The position numbers and the translations under genes are program-made. Below are positions 54,795-64,000 of a DNA stretch of 64,000 nucleotides, piece after piece (positions within the stretch are counted from its first letter, which is position 1; each line of letters starts with the position of its first letter). The stretch is from Hellea sp. (GTDB lineage Bacteria; Pseudomonadota; Alphaproteobacteria; Caulobacterales; Maricaulaceae). Location of the stretch: the NCBI GenBank assembly GCA_013002305.1, contig JABDKG010000043.1, positions 1 to 64,000 of the forward strand. Direction: 5' to 3'. Under the pieces are notes generated by a model that was not told the DNA's origin, did no database searches, and was given only the letters and a program-made list of their open reading frames with translations.

Positions 54795-55340
54795 CTATCT
54801 TGGCGGTGGGCCATTTCGCCTGCTGCCCCCTTCGCCGCCCCGCTGACCCCGCTCGCTTTGACCGGATTTCCGGTCGCGACCGCGCGGCGCTTCAAAAGCG
54901 ATCAACATTTCACTACGCTCAACCCGGCCATCCTGATTTTTATCCATTGACGCAAATTCTTGGCGTAATCGATCGGAAAACTCTTCGCTCGTAACGACAC
55001 CATTAATATTGGCATCAAAGCTTAGAAAAGTCGGAAACGCATCTGTGGAGCCCAGCGATTTCCGGCTCCAATCGGAAAAATAAGCGGCACTTGGATTTGA
55101 TCCAAAAGCCGACCATTCGGATGGTATGCCTATGGTAAGTTCGTCTTCGGAAAAGACCGTATCGCGATTGGTATCCATCGCGACAAATATCAACCCAACG
55201 GGCTTTACAAAGACGCCGGAGGATTGCGCCGCACCGCGCGCCTGTTGATCCGGCGGCGGACCTCGCCGCTCCGGGGTTGAGGAACAGGCGGCTGTGACCA
55301 GGACAAGCGGCAAGACGAGGGATAATTTTGAAAATTTCAT
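54795..55340 (-). CDS. EF-hand domain lipoprotein
   Basis: VTAACSSTPERR lipobox; AMDTNRDTVFSEDEL, SFDANINGVVTSEEF, SMDKNQDGRVERSEM. Confidence 0.85.
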   Translation of the reverse strand: MKFSKLSLVLPLVLVTAACSSTPERRGPPPDQQARGAAQSSGVFVKPVGLIFVAMDTNRDTVFSEDELTIGIPSEWSAFGSNPSAAYFSDWSRKSLGSTDAFPTFLSFDANINGVVTSEEFSDRLRQEFASMDKNQDGRVERSEMLIAFEAPRGRDRKSGQSERGQRGGEGGSRRNGPPPR

Positions 55341-55438
55341 GGAGGTTGCTTTCGTAAAAAAATTTAAGCCTCATTGCGAGACCAACCATTACCGAAGCGT
55401 GTAGTGCCGATTACAATGGGTTAAGCTTGGGGAATGTG

Positions 55439-55602
55439 TCGCAGATTTTGAAATCCCGACCCCCCCTCCGACTCTCACGCGCCGCGTGAGACCCACCTCC
55501 CCCGCCCAGGCGGGAGAGGGAAAAAGGATGCTGCCTCCCTCCACCGCGCAGCGGGGGAGGTGGCCGAGGCGTTAAGCCGAGGTCGGAGGGGGCTACCAAC
55601 TT
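55439..55602. repeat. About 165-bp inverted-repeat element, copy 2
   Basis: tgtcgcagattttgaaatcccgaccccccctccgactctcacgcgcc...gggggaggtggcc...ggtcggagggggct. Confidence 0.82.
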
Positions 55603-55617
55603 GGCAACTAAGTAATC

Positions 55618-56739
55618 TTATAAAAACCGATCCATCTGCTCGTGGAAATGCACGATGGCGGGTTCGAAATGGCCGAAGGTAAAATGCGTATTGGCGCCGG
55701 AGGCTAGACTTTGCTGGGCGGCCTGAACCACGGCGATGTCTTCGGTTTGGCCGGTCTGGCTGACAAATTCCTGATCTTTTTGGGCGTTGGCGAGCGCTTC
55801 TTTCTTATCGATTTGGCCCTTCGAATGAGTCATCGAGTAGGTCGTGAACCGTGTTCGGGTTTCGTCGATCGGCTCGAGAATGCCCAGATTTGAGTGATGG
55901 GTCAGCTGGGCGATAATGACATTGGGAAAGAGCTGGTAAAGATAGGTCAGGCTTCCGGTGGCGTCGCGTTTCGCGGGCGGAATATCCGCCAGTTTTTCGA
56001 TCCGGCGAAACGGATAGGTCACCCGCGAATGGGCGCCGCACATTTCAATCACATTGAGATTGTCAAAGCCAAAGGGATAGAAGGTTTTGCCGTGAGCGGG
56101 CTTGATATGATAGCCCTCAATAAAGCTCTCCAGAAACAGTTTCCAGTTAGACTCAACAACGAATTCGCCCTGCGCGAAAACATCCTGATCCTTGGTGAAA
56201 AACTGCGGGAGATCGGCGAGCAAAGATTTCGGATCATCCAGACCCGGCTCCTGCACCACATAAATCAGGCCGCCGGTTTCAATGACTTCAACTTCTTTCA
56301 ATCCCAGCTTGGATTTATCCAGATCCGGAAACCCGTCTTCATGGGTAATCCCGAGTAGCGTCCCATCGAGCCCGTAGGACCAGCCATGATAGGGACAAAC
56401 AAAGGCGCCGGCGCAGCCTTTGCCGCTCGCGACCTGCGTGCCGCGGTGGCGGCAGGCATTTTTAAATCCGCGCGCTAGGCCGTCCTTGCCGCGTACAATG
56501 ATAAAGGGCGTGCCGGCGGCCGTATAGGTGATGTAATCCCCATGTTTTGTTAGCGCCGCGCTCGGGCAAATTGGGGTCGGAAAACGGCGGAATAATTGCC
56601 GTTCCTTTTCAAGCCTATCCGGGGAAATATAGTTCTCGACCGGCTCCCGGCGGACGGTTGCACCCCGATCCGTCGTCCCGTTTTTGATATGGGAAAGCAC
56701 GCGGTCAATAACATCGGTATCGGACATAAAGGCAGGCAT
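55618..56739 (-). CDS. Rieske aromatic ring-hydroxylating oxygenase alpha subunit
   Basis: CRHRGTQVASGKGCAGAFVCPYHGWSYGLDG (Rieske CxH/CxxH); NWKLFLESFIEGYHIKPAH. Confidence 0.93.
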   Translation of the reverse strand: MPAFMSDTDVIDRVLSHIKNGTTDRGATVRREPVENYISPDRLEKERQLFRRFPTPICPSAALTKHGDYITYTAAGTPFIIVRGKDGLARGFKNACRHRGTQVASGKGCAGAFVCPYHGWSYGLDGTLLGITHEDGFPDLDKSKLGLKEVEVIETGGLIYVVQEPGLDDPKSLLADLPQFFTKDQDVFAQGEFVVESNWKLFLESFIEGYHIKPAHGKTFYPFGFDNLNVIEMCGAHSRVTYPFRRIEKLADIPPAKRDATGSLTYLYQLFPNVIIAQLTHHSNLGILEPIDETRTRFTTYSMTHSKGQIDKKEALANAQKDQEFVSQTGQTEDIAVVQAAQQSLASGANTHFTFGHFEPAIVHFHEQMDRFL

Positions 56740-56799
56740 AATTGTCTTTAACGGATAAGACGAGTTCGGGAAAGGCGATACTCAATCAATATTATCTGC

Positions 56800-57058
56800 C
56801 GCTCATACCGATGAAAATCGGTATCCAGTTTTACGGGTTCAACACATTTCAATAATTCGTATGTGCCCGTGCCGGGCCGCAGACTGGACCCCGTTTTCCA
56901 ACGGGGTGAGCGGGGTTGGGGGATATTACAAACTTCCGCTCATACCGATGAAAATCGGTATCCAGTTTTACGGGTTCAACAGGTTCTAATATTCCCCACA
57001 AACCCATCCAGAGCCGCAGACTGGACCCCTTTTTCCAACGCGGTGAGCGGGGTTGAAG
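56800..57058. repeat. Two tandem intergenic composite hairpins
   Basis: ccgctcataccgatgaaaatcggtatccagttttacgggttcaaca...actggaccccgttttccaacggggtgagcgggg, repeated. Confidence 0.82.
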
Positions 57059-57060
57059 GG

Positions 57061-57408
57061 TTACACATCCACAACCGGTTCAAACCCGCCATAGGTCATA
57101 CGTTTGCCGTCAAATGGCATCTTGCCAATCCCGGCAGCTTCTATGTCGGGCACCATGGCCTCGTAAGCAACATTGCGGATCTGTTTGGACGGCCACTCGA
57201 TCCAGGAAAATACGACGGCTTCGCCTTCTTCGAGCTTTACCGCCAATGGCATGGACGTCACTTCGCCGTCCGGCACCTCTTCTGCCCAAGTCTCGACCAC
57301 GCGTAGCGCCCCATATTTTTTGAACAGCTCCGCGCTTTTTTGGGCGAAATCTATGAACTCTTCTTTGCGGGCTTCCGATACCGCATAAACAAATCCGTCA
57401 ATATACAT
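57061..57408 (-). CDS. DUF1428-family protein
   Basis: MYIDGFVYAVSEARKEEFIDFAQKSAELFKKYGALRVVETWAEEVPDGEVTSMPLAVK. Confidence 0.88.
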   Translation of the reverse strand: MYIDGFVYAVSEARKEEFIDFAQKSAELFKKYGALRVVETWAEEVPDGEVTSMPLAVKLEEGEAVVFSWIEWPSKQIRNVAYEAMVPDIEAAGIGKMPFDGKRMTYGGFEPVVDV

Positions 57409-57480
57409 GGTGCTCTCCTTGAGCTGAAAGTCTATCACGGGCCGAGCCTAAAAGGAAATGGGCCTTCCCCCTACAAATTT

Positions 57481-57597
57481 CGCTCACTCCGCTACAGAGC
57501 GAGGTCCAAGCTCTGACGATTTTCAATACATATTTGAAACTTGATATTGTCCGAAATCTGGGCGTGGATCCCGCCCTTCGGCGGGATGAGCGGAGTG
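57481..57597. repeat. Intergenic composite hairpin
   Basis: cgctcactccgctacagagcgaggtcca ... gtggatcccgcccttcggcgggatgagcgg. Confidence 0.65.
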
Positions 57598-57622
57598 AGA
57601 GGGCCGCGGCAGAATTGTTTTC

Positions 57623-59908
57623 TTATTGCTGCAGACTATCCAAAAGCCGAACAAGCTGTACAAATTCAGCGCGGTAGCCATGTTCGTCCTCGCCTTTGGC
57701 GCCGTTTGCGAGCTTGATGGCGTCTTTATAGCTAAAGTCAGCAAGCTGAGTATCGCCGCGCAGCTTTTGCCCGACAATCGCAACGGCTGTAGCAAAGCGC
57801 ATGTCGTCGCCGGCCCGTTTCAGACTGCGCTCTTGGGCCTCACCAATCGGGAAGGTCTGGAGCGTACTGGTGTCAGAGTTCGGCAATTTGTGCCGAATTT
57901 TAACAAAGGCAAACTCGTCCGATCCGGTGTCAGTTGTCCGGGCATCCGCACTGACATAGCGCAGATCATCAATCGTGACGGCCTTGGATCCGACCGGGGT
58001 CATTTCATAGATCGCGGTGACCGTGTGGCCGGAATTAATCTCGCCGGCATCGACTTTGTCATTGTTGAAGTCTTCGCGTTTCAGGGCGCGGGTTTCATAG
58101 CCGATCAGGCGGTATTCCGCGATTGTCGCCGGGTTAAATTCGACCTGGATTTTTACGTCTTTAGCGATGGTGAACAGCGCGCCACCGGACTCGTCGGCCA
58201 GCACTTTATTGGCCTCGGACAGACTATCAATATAGGCGGCAACGCCATTGCCGTTTTGCGCCAAAGTCTGCATTAGCTCATCATTATAATTGCCGTTCCC
58301 AAACCCGAGCACTGACAGGAAAATGCCCGACTCGCGCTTTTTTTCGATAAAGCGTTTCATCTCTTCGTTGGAAGAAAAGCCGACATTAAAGTCGCCATCG
58401 GTCGCCAGGATAACCCGGTTGACGCCGTCAGCATCAAAGCTCTCGGCGGCCTTTTGATAGGCCAGCTCAAGCCCGGCGGCCCCGGCGGTTGACCCGCCTG
58501 CGGACAGCCGGTTTAGGGCTTCATTGATTTTGTTTTTGTCGCTGGCCGGGGTCGGCTCAAGCACGGTTCCGGCACTGCCGGCATAGGTCACAATCGAGAC
58601 CGTATCATCATCATCGAGCGTCCCGAGCAGCAGTTTGAAACTATTGATCAGCAGCGGCAGCTTATTGGCCTGGTTCATAGACCCGGACGTATCGATCAGG
58701 AAAACGATATTGCTGCTCTGTCGTTCGCTGGCCGGCGGGACGTAACCTTTTATGCCGATATGCATCAGCTTGGTGTCCGCGTTCCAAGGCGACGGCGTCA
58801 CCGTGACATTGGCTTTAAACGGTTCATCAGCAGACTTTGGCGCTTCGTAATCATAAGGGAAATAATTGATCATTTCTTCAACGCGAATGGCGCTGGGCTG
58901 CGGTATCTGGCCGCGATTGATCGAAGATCGCAAGAAAGAATAGGACGCCGTATCAACATCGATGGAAAACGTCGAGACCGGTGTATCCTTGGCGGATGTC
59001 ACCGGGTTGGGCTTAAAATCCTCGAACCTGTCGCGGTTTTTATAAACTGGCGGAATTGTAACGAGCTCGGTTGTCGCGTCCTGGACGACAATTGTTTCGG
59101 TAATGGTTTTATAACTTCCGTCTTTGTCCAAAATCCGGCGCGTCTCGGTTTTAGTCACTGCTGGAATAGATCGTTCAACCGATTGAGCAGGCTTAGCCAA
59201 AACCCGATCATCATTTCTGGTTTCGCCGGATTCTTGCTCGGCGGGCACATTTCCAAACGCTCGAGCGGCAGATTGACTTTGTTCAGTTCGGAATTTTTGC
59301 TCTCTGGACCTGTTCATAGCCGGAGCTTCAGCATCATTTTTGCCGATATCGGCCATCAGCCCATCGACAGATTGCGGCGCGCCGGGTTTGACGGGTACGG
59401 GCGTTGGACGCTGCATTGCGGGCGCGCTTTCCTGGCGCTTGGTAGACTTTATTGTGATATCGTCTTTTGACTTCGCGTCAGCCACTTCGCTTTGAACCTC
59501 AGCTGAAACCGAAGAATATCCTTCTGAAGAAGTTTGATCCGGGAGCTGATATGGCGTATTTGAGAACACGACCAGCCCGACCATCAGGGCCGCTGTCGCG
59601 CCGCCCATGAACATCGCTGTTTTCTGATTAAAGGCCATTATATTTTTAAATTTCGACATAAGACTGCTCCCTGAAGTCTGCACATGCTTGGTGTATGTGC
59701 TTTGACCTGTTGGACGCGGCTCAGCCGCAATTCCTTGGAAATCGTTCGAAATTTTTTGCTCGGCTGGGTCTAATGCAGTGTCTTTCTGAGCGGCAAATTC
59801 CGTGTCGAAAGCTGCCATCGCGGCGTCCATGCCGCGCTTGCGAGCGGCTTCCGAGGGCTTGATATTTTGCATTTCTGCCGCCAGTTTATTCAGTTCTTCG
59901 TCGCTCAT
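57623..59908 (-). CDS. VWA-domain protein (YfbK-like) with anti-sigma-like cytoplasmic N-terminus
   Basis: NIVFLIDTSGSMNQANKLPLLINSFKLLL (MIDAS DxSxS); single TM segment AMFMGGATAALMVGLVVFS; overlaps sigma gene by 4 bp. Confidence 0.9.
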   Translation of the reverse strand: MSDEELNKLAAEMQNIKPSEAARKRGMDAAMAAFDTEFAAQKDTALDPAEQKISNDFQGIAAEPRPTGQSTYTKHVQTSGSSLMSKFKNIMAFNQKTAMFMGGATAALMVGLVVFSNTPYQLPDQTSSEGYSSVSAEVQSEVADAKSKDDITIKSTKRQESAPAMQRPTPVPVKPGAPQSVDGLMADIGKNDAEAPAMNRSREQKFRTEQSQSAARAFGNVPAEQESGETRNDDRVLAKPAQSVERSIPAVTKTETRRILDKDGSYKTITETIVVQDATTELVTIPPVYKNRDRFEDFKPNPVTSAKDTPVSTFSIDVDTASYSFLRSSINRGQIPQPSAIRVEEMINYFPYDYEAPKSADEPFKANVTVTPSPWNADTKLMHIGIKGYVPPASERQSSNIVFLIDTSGSMNQANKLPLLINSFKLLLGTLDDDDTVSIVTYAGSAGTVLEPTPASDKNKINEALNRLSAGGSTAGAAGLELAYQKAAESFDADGVNRVILATDGDFNVGFSSNEEMKRFIEKKRESGIFLSVLGFGNGNYNDELMQTLAQNGNGVAAYIDSLSEANKVLADESGGALFTIAKDVKIQVEFNPATIAEYRLIGYETRALKREDFNNDKVDAGEINSGHTVTAIYEMTPVGSKAVTIDDLRYVSADARTTDTGSDEFAFVKIRHKLPNSDTSTLQTFPIGEAQERSLKRAGDDMRFATAVAIVGQKLRGDTQLADFSYKDAIKLANGAKGEDEHGYRAEFVQLVRLLDSLQQ

Positions 59909-60468
59909 GCCAAGGCCTCCTTTCCGATACCGCCATCTTTTGAGGCTAATGTTTTTAGCCGTTTTCTAATCTCGCTCATGCGCCAGGCCACAGTCCCTTC
60001 GGCGACCCCCAGACAGTCGGCGGCCTGGGCAAAATTCATCTCTTCCCCCAAAGTTAAAGCGGCCGTTTCGCGCAAATCATCCGACAAGGTTTCGAGCGCC
60101 GCGTGCAGCCATGTCAGACGGTTTTGCCGCTCAAGGCTCTCGGCTCGCGCCATGGCTTCGACCTCGACATAGGTTTCGACCGTTCGGGCCCGCGACGCGC
60201 TGCGGCGCAGCGAGTCTTTGGCCGCGTTCAGCGTAATCCGGTAAAGCCAGCTTGTCAGCTTGGCATCGCCGCGCCATTTTTTGAGCTTCTTTGGCAGGGC
60301 TGCCCAGATCTCTTGGGTGACGTCCTCAGCCTCGCTTTGATTGTGCACGACGCTGTAAACTATGCGAAACACCCGATCATAATGCCGGCCAAGCAAGATC
60401 TTGAAGGCCGCCGCATCCCCTGAAGCGGCCTTTGATGCAAGGCTCTCATCATCGTCATTTTTGCTCAT
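59905..60468 (-). CDS. ECF-type RNA polymerase sigma factor
   Basis: HYDRVFRIVYSVVHNQSEAEDVTQEIWAALPKKLKKWRGDAKLTSWLYRITLNAAKDSLRR...ALTLGEEMNFAQAADCLGVAEGTVAWRMSEIRKRL. Confidence 0.95.
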   Translation of the reverse strand: MSKNDDDESLASKAASGDAAAFKILLGRHYDRVFRIVYSVVHNQSEAEDVTQEIWAALPKKLKKWRGDAKLTSWLYRITLNAAKDSLRRSASRARTVETYVEVEAMARAESLERQNRLTWLHAALETLSDDLRETAALTLGEEMNFAQAADCLGVAEGTVAWRMSEIRKRLKTLASKDGGIGKEALA

Positions 60469-60592
60469 TTCACCTGTTAGACGTACCCAAAACCCTAATC
60501 CTTGGAAATAATTTAATTTTTTTTACGCACCTTAAATACCTTGCATCAATTGCGTCCTTTATTTGCGCTGCAAATTATCTAGAGTTTGATCT

Positions 60593-61744
60593 ATGAAGAT
60601 TTTGATCGCAGGCGCAGGGATTGGCGGGCTTACGGCAGCGCTGTGTTGCACGCGGCGCGGTATGGACGTGCAGGTTTTTGAAAAAGCGCCTGAACTTTCC
60701 GAGGTCGGCGCGGGCATTCAAATTTCGCCCAATGCGATGCGCGTGTTTCAAAAGCTGGGTCTGGACAAGGCCATTATAGCCAAAGGCTTTGTTCCGGGAA
60801 AACTCGAAGCGCGCATGGGACAAAGCGGACGGGTTTTGTTTGCTATCGGCGCCCAATCCTACGGCGCGCCCTATGTTCATATTCACCGCGCCGATTTAAT
60901 CGAAATTTTGAGCGCTGCCCTGCCAAAAGACGTCATCCGTTTGGGAAAAACTGTAACAGGCTATGAGCAATCCAATGACGACGCCTCTTTAACGTTTGCA
61001 GACGGTACAAATGTCAGCGGTGATTATCTGATTGGCGCGGATGGTATCCATTCCATTATCAGGGCGCAGATGATCGGCCCGAGCCAGCCGCGCTTTACCG
61101 GCAATCTGGCTTGGCGGGCGATCGTGCCGACCGAGCGCCTCGGCGACCTAACGCCCGATCCCAATGCCACGGTCTGGATGAGTGATAAGAGCCATGTCGT
61201 GACCTACCGGCTGCGCGGCGGCGCGCTGACCAATTTCGTCGGAATTGTCGAGCGCGATGACTGGCAGCAAGAAAGCTGGACCGAGCGCGGTGATCTTTCG
61301 GACCTCAAATCAGATTTTAAAAACTGGCACCCGATCATCGAGAATGTGATCCAGAATATTGACCCGGATGATCTGTTTAAATGGGCGCTGTTTGACCGCG
61401 GGCCCCTGCCACGCTGGACGGCGGGCCGTGTCACCATGCTCGGCGACGCTGTTCATCCCATGCTGCCTTTCATGGCACAGGGCGCGGCGATGGCAATAGA
61501 AGATGGCTATGTGCTGGCGGACTGCCTGGCGCGCGGCAAGCTCGATGAATATCACCGGCTTCGGCTCGCCCGGACGTCGCGGATACAAGCCCAAAGCCGC
61601 GCCAATATGACAACTTTCCACCGCAGCCGCGGGCTCGGCAGGCTCTCCTATGTCCCAATGTGGCTAGCCGGTCGCATTGCGCCGCCTCTGGTAAGCCGGC
61701 GCTTTAACTGGATATACGGATTTGACGCGACCAAACAGATTTAA
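60593..61744 (+). CDS. FAD-dependent monooxygenase (salicylate hydroxylase-like)
   Basis: KILIAGAGIGGLTAALCCTRRGMDVQVFEKAPELSEVGAGIQISPNAMRVF...MLGDAVHPMLPFMAQGAAMAIEDGYVLA. Confidence 0.93.
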   Translation: MKILIAGAGIGGLTAALCCTRRGMDVQVFEKAPELSEVGAGIQISPNAMRVFQKLGLDKAIIAKGFVPGKLEARMGQSGRVLFAIGAQSYGAPYVHIHRADLIEILSAALPKDVIRLGKTVTGYEQSNDDASLTFADGTNVSGDYLIGADGIHSIIRAQMIGPSQPRFTGNLAWRAIVPTERLGDLTPDPNATVWMSDKSHVVTYRLRGGALTNFVGIVERDDWQQESWTERGDLSDLKSDFKNWHPIIENVIQNIDPDDLFKWALFDRGPLPRWTAGRVTMLGDAVHPMLPFMAQGAAMAIEDGYVLADCLARGKLDEYHRLRLARTSRIQAQSRANMTTFHRSRGLGRLSYVPMWLAGRIAPPLVSRRFNWIYGFDATKQI

Positions 61745-61785
61745 TGGAATTCCCGGCGCACTTCCGGCTCTCTTGCGCGGATGAG

Positions 61786-62994
61786 CTAGCGGCCGAGTGC
61801 GGCCAGATACCAGTTCAGGAAACTTTGCTGGAAATGCTCCATTTGCGAGAGAGGTCCCGGCTTGTAATAGCGCGAATTCACGCCCGCCTGATTTCGCCGG
61901 ATAATGGTTTTATCGGCCTCTGTGGTCACATCCCAAAGCCAGGTTAGCGGCTCCAGATCATAATCCTGTCCGGCCCGGGCGCTGTCTCTGACGAACCAAT
62001 AAATATCGCAGACGCAGCGATCTATGGCTGTTGGCCGAAAACGATAGCCAACCATGTGGTCATCATAAATGAGGAAATACATAAACGGTCCCAACATGAG
62101 TTCGGAGGCGCCGCCTGTATAGGCCTCTATGCGGCCCAAAAACGGCGCTAACGGCGTGCCATCTTTCGATCCTGTCTGGCACCCTTCAAGCAGTGGATTG
62201 CGGCCATATTGAAACCCTTCTGCGCCGGGCTCTGCTAAATCAAAATATCCGTTTTTCTCCGACATGATGCCGCCGCTTGGCATGGTCTTTTCATATTCTG
62301 ATTTCAGCGCCTTAAACCGCGGCAAGTCGCGGGCCATGGCATGGATTTGCGCGAATTCTTTATGGGCCGGCGCGCAGTGATAACATTCCTGATAATTCTC
62401 CACGGCCAGTTTCCAGTTCGCCTCAATTTCGTAGGATTTCATCTCGGCCAGTTGAAGGTTTTCTGTCTCAAATATAGGCAAAATGTCCCCCAGCGCATTT
62501 TTCATAGGCGCAAGAGACAGCGGCGCATCGGCCAGTGAAATCAGCAAAAACCCATGAATATTTTCAACCTGTACCGCGCGCAAACTATAGGCTGTTTTAT
62601 CAAAGCCCGCTTCCATTTGCCCGGCCGCGATAAGATTTCCCCGCAGGTCATATGCCCAAGCGTGATAGGGACAAGTGAAGCTTTTGGCGTGACCGCTTTT
62701 TTCCAAACAAATCCGCGAGCCCCGGTGACGACAGACATTCATATGGGCGGAAAATTCAGTCGCTTCGGTACGCGTGACAATGATGGATTCCGTATCAAAC
62801 TCTACCAGAATATAATTGCCAATATTAGGTATTTGCGACACATGGCCAGCAAAAAGCCAGTGCCGGCCAAACAGGGTCTGCATCTCGGCTTCATAAATAT
62901 CCGGGTCTTTGTAAAACCCGCGAAGGAGCGCGTGACCTTTTGGCTGGGCCTTTACCAAAGCCTTGATTTTTGTTGCACTGTACCCGTCCTGCAT
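61786..62994 (-). CDS. Rieske ring-hydroxylating oxygenase alpha subunit
   Basis: CRHRGSRICLEKSGHAKSFTCPYHAWAYDLRG; NWKLAVENYQECYHCAPAH. Confidence 0.94.
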   Translation of the reverse strand: MQDGYSATKIKALVKAQPKGHALLRGFYKDPDIYEAEMQTLFGRHWLFAGHVSQIPNIGNYILVEFDTESIIVTRTEATEFSAHMNVCRHRGSRICLEKSGHAKSFTCPYHAWAYDLRGNLIAAGQMEAGFDKTAYSLRAVQVENIHGFLLISLADAPLSLAPMKNALGDILPIFETENLQLAEMKSYEIEANWKLAVENYQECYHCAPAHKEFAQIHAMARDLPRFKALKSEYEKTMPSGGIMSEKNGYFDLAEPGAEGFQYGRNPLLEGCQTGSKDGTPLAPFLGRIEAYTGGASELMLGPFMYFLIYDDHMVGYRFRPTAIDRCVCDIYWFVRDSARAGQDYDLEPLTWLWDVTTEADKTIIRRNQAGVNSRYYKPGPLSQMEHFQQSFLNWYLAALGR

Positions 62995-63082
62995 AAATTC
63001 GGTTTAAGCACTCTCTAGCAATTTTTTCTATAGCATTCCTGTGTTGGGCCTTACCCAAACCAAATACGGGGATTTTGTAGGA

Positions 63083-64000
63083 TTAATGAAAATCCCGCGA
63101 GGGAAATAGTTTCTTGGCCTGCTCTCTGGGATGCCGGGCACCGCTGCTGGCATAATATTTGGTTATGGTGCCGGGCTGATGTTTAGGCTCGGGGTGTTTG
63201 GGCACCGGCGGGCGGGCGGATTTATCGGTCATGGGTTTGCTCGAGAGCGGTATCGGGTTTTTGGCTTCGTCAGCATTATTACGGGTCGGCTCTATTGTGT
63301 CGCCGTAAATATCCGGATCGGCCAGCGTATCGAGCAGATAAGACAGATCCTCAATCCGGTTTGCGATCAAATGGGTGACAATGCCTTCGCGCTGCAGCCG
63401 CCCCGTTACCTTGATCAGACGTCCGCCCATAACGATCTTGCGGTGGGTTTCAAACGTGTTCGGCCAGACCACCACATTGGCGACCCCGCCCTCATCCTCA
63501 AGGGTCAGAAAGATCACCCCGCTGGCCGTGCCCGGACGTTGGCGTGTGATCACCAGTCCCGAGACACTGATCCAGCTGCCATCAGGCCTATCCCGCAAGC
63601 TCTCGCTCTTGGCGCGTTTTCCGATCGCGTCCGACAAAAGCGCCACTGGATGTTCGCGCAGGCTCAGCCGGGTGGAGACATAATCGGCAAACACATGTTC
63701 AGACAGGCTCATCTCGGGCAGGTTCGCCGGCAGCTCATCATGGCCCTCGCCTCTTTGTTCAAACAGGGGCAGCGGCTTTTCACCGCCAAGGCCTTTGACG
63801 GCCCAGAGCGCGTCACGGCGGGACAGACCATAGCTGTTAAACGCATCGGCCTCGGCCAGCTTGGACAGGGCCCGGCGGCCAAGGCCGGCCCGCCGCCAGA
63901 TCGCGTCAACCGACCGGTAGCCATTGCCTCGGGCCGCGCCCATCCACAAACCATCTTCTTCCTTGAAACCCTTAATCTGGCGAAAGCCGAGACGCACGGC
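63083..64000 (-). CDS. dnaE2: Error-prone DNA polymerase DnaE2, C-terminal part (5' beyond window)
   Basis: RLGFRQIKGFKEEDG...LSKLAEADAFNSYGLSRRDALWAVKGL...GSWISVSGLVITRQRPGTASGVIFLTLEDEGGVANVVVWPNTFETHR. Confidence 0.92.
   Translation of the reverse strand, partial: AVRLGFRQIKGFKEEDGLWMGAARGNGYRSVDAIWRRAGLGRRALSKLAEADAFNSYGLSRRDALWAVKGLGGEKPLPLFEQRGEGHDELPANLPEMSLSEHVFADYVSTRLSLREHPVALLSDAIGKRAKSESLRDRPDGSWISVSGLVITRQRPGTASGVIFLTLEDEGGVANVVVWPNTFETHRKIVMGGRLIKVTGRLQREGIVTHLIANRIEDLSYLLDTLADPDIYGDTIEPTRNNADEAKNPIPLSSKPMTDKSARPPVPKHPEPKHQPGTITKYYASSGARHPREQAKKLFPSRDFH

Noticed and set aside
1-64000. Prophage or conjugative element
   Set aside because: No integrase, terminase, capsid, portal, relaxase or T4SS genes were recognised.

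Overview
The window is a chromosomal segment of an alphaproteobacterium (family-level guess: Hyphomonadaceae-like, from gene content only). About 55 protein genes are supported; I recognised no rRNA, tRNA or CRISPR. From left to right: (i) a TIGR04283-type glycosyltransferase (truncated by the window edge) and a KDG kinase. (ii) About 2.1-8.9 kb: a decayed Rhs/polymorphic-toxin locus read on the minus strand. At least five toxin-tip plus immunity-like cassettes lie among copies of a palindromic element; three intact copies are each exactly 177 bp with ACCAAGTAC/GTAC(T/C)(T/C)GGT ends. I consider this the most novel system in the window. (iii) Housekeeping genes rnhB, a Tag-type glycosylase, a TlpA-like gene and argH. 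(iv) About 15.5-30.1 kb: an acyclic-terpene/leucine-type acyl-CoA catabolism locus (AtuA, carboxylase alpha and beta, enoyl-CoA hydratase, acyl-CoA dehydrogenase, TetR) plus a class I-like HMG-CoA reductase. A near-identical 19-bp palindromic operator candidate occurs at two promoters. (v) A three-gene overlapping secreted-protein module. (vi) An alkylsulfatase, GMC alcohol dehydrogenase and aldehyde dehydrogenase operon. (vii) A 1321-aa GEVED/DUF11 surface protein. (viii) A KorA/KorB operon with an AT-rich unknown gene wedged between the subunits. (ix) A YHYH-domain pseudogene, an ECF sigma plus VWA pair, Rieske oxygenases and the C-terminal part of dnaE2. Family calls come from reading the translations; no database search was run.
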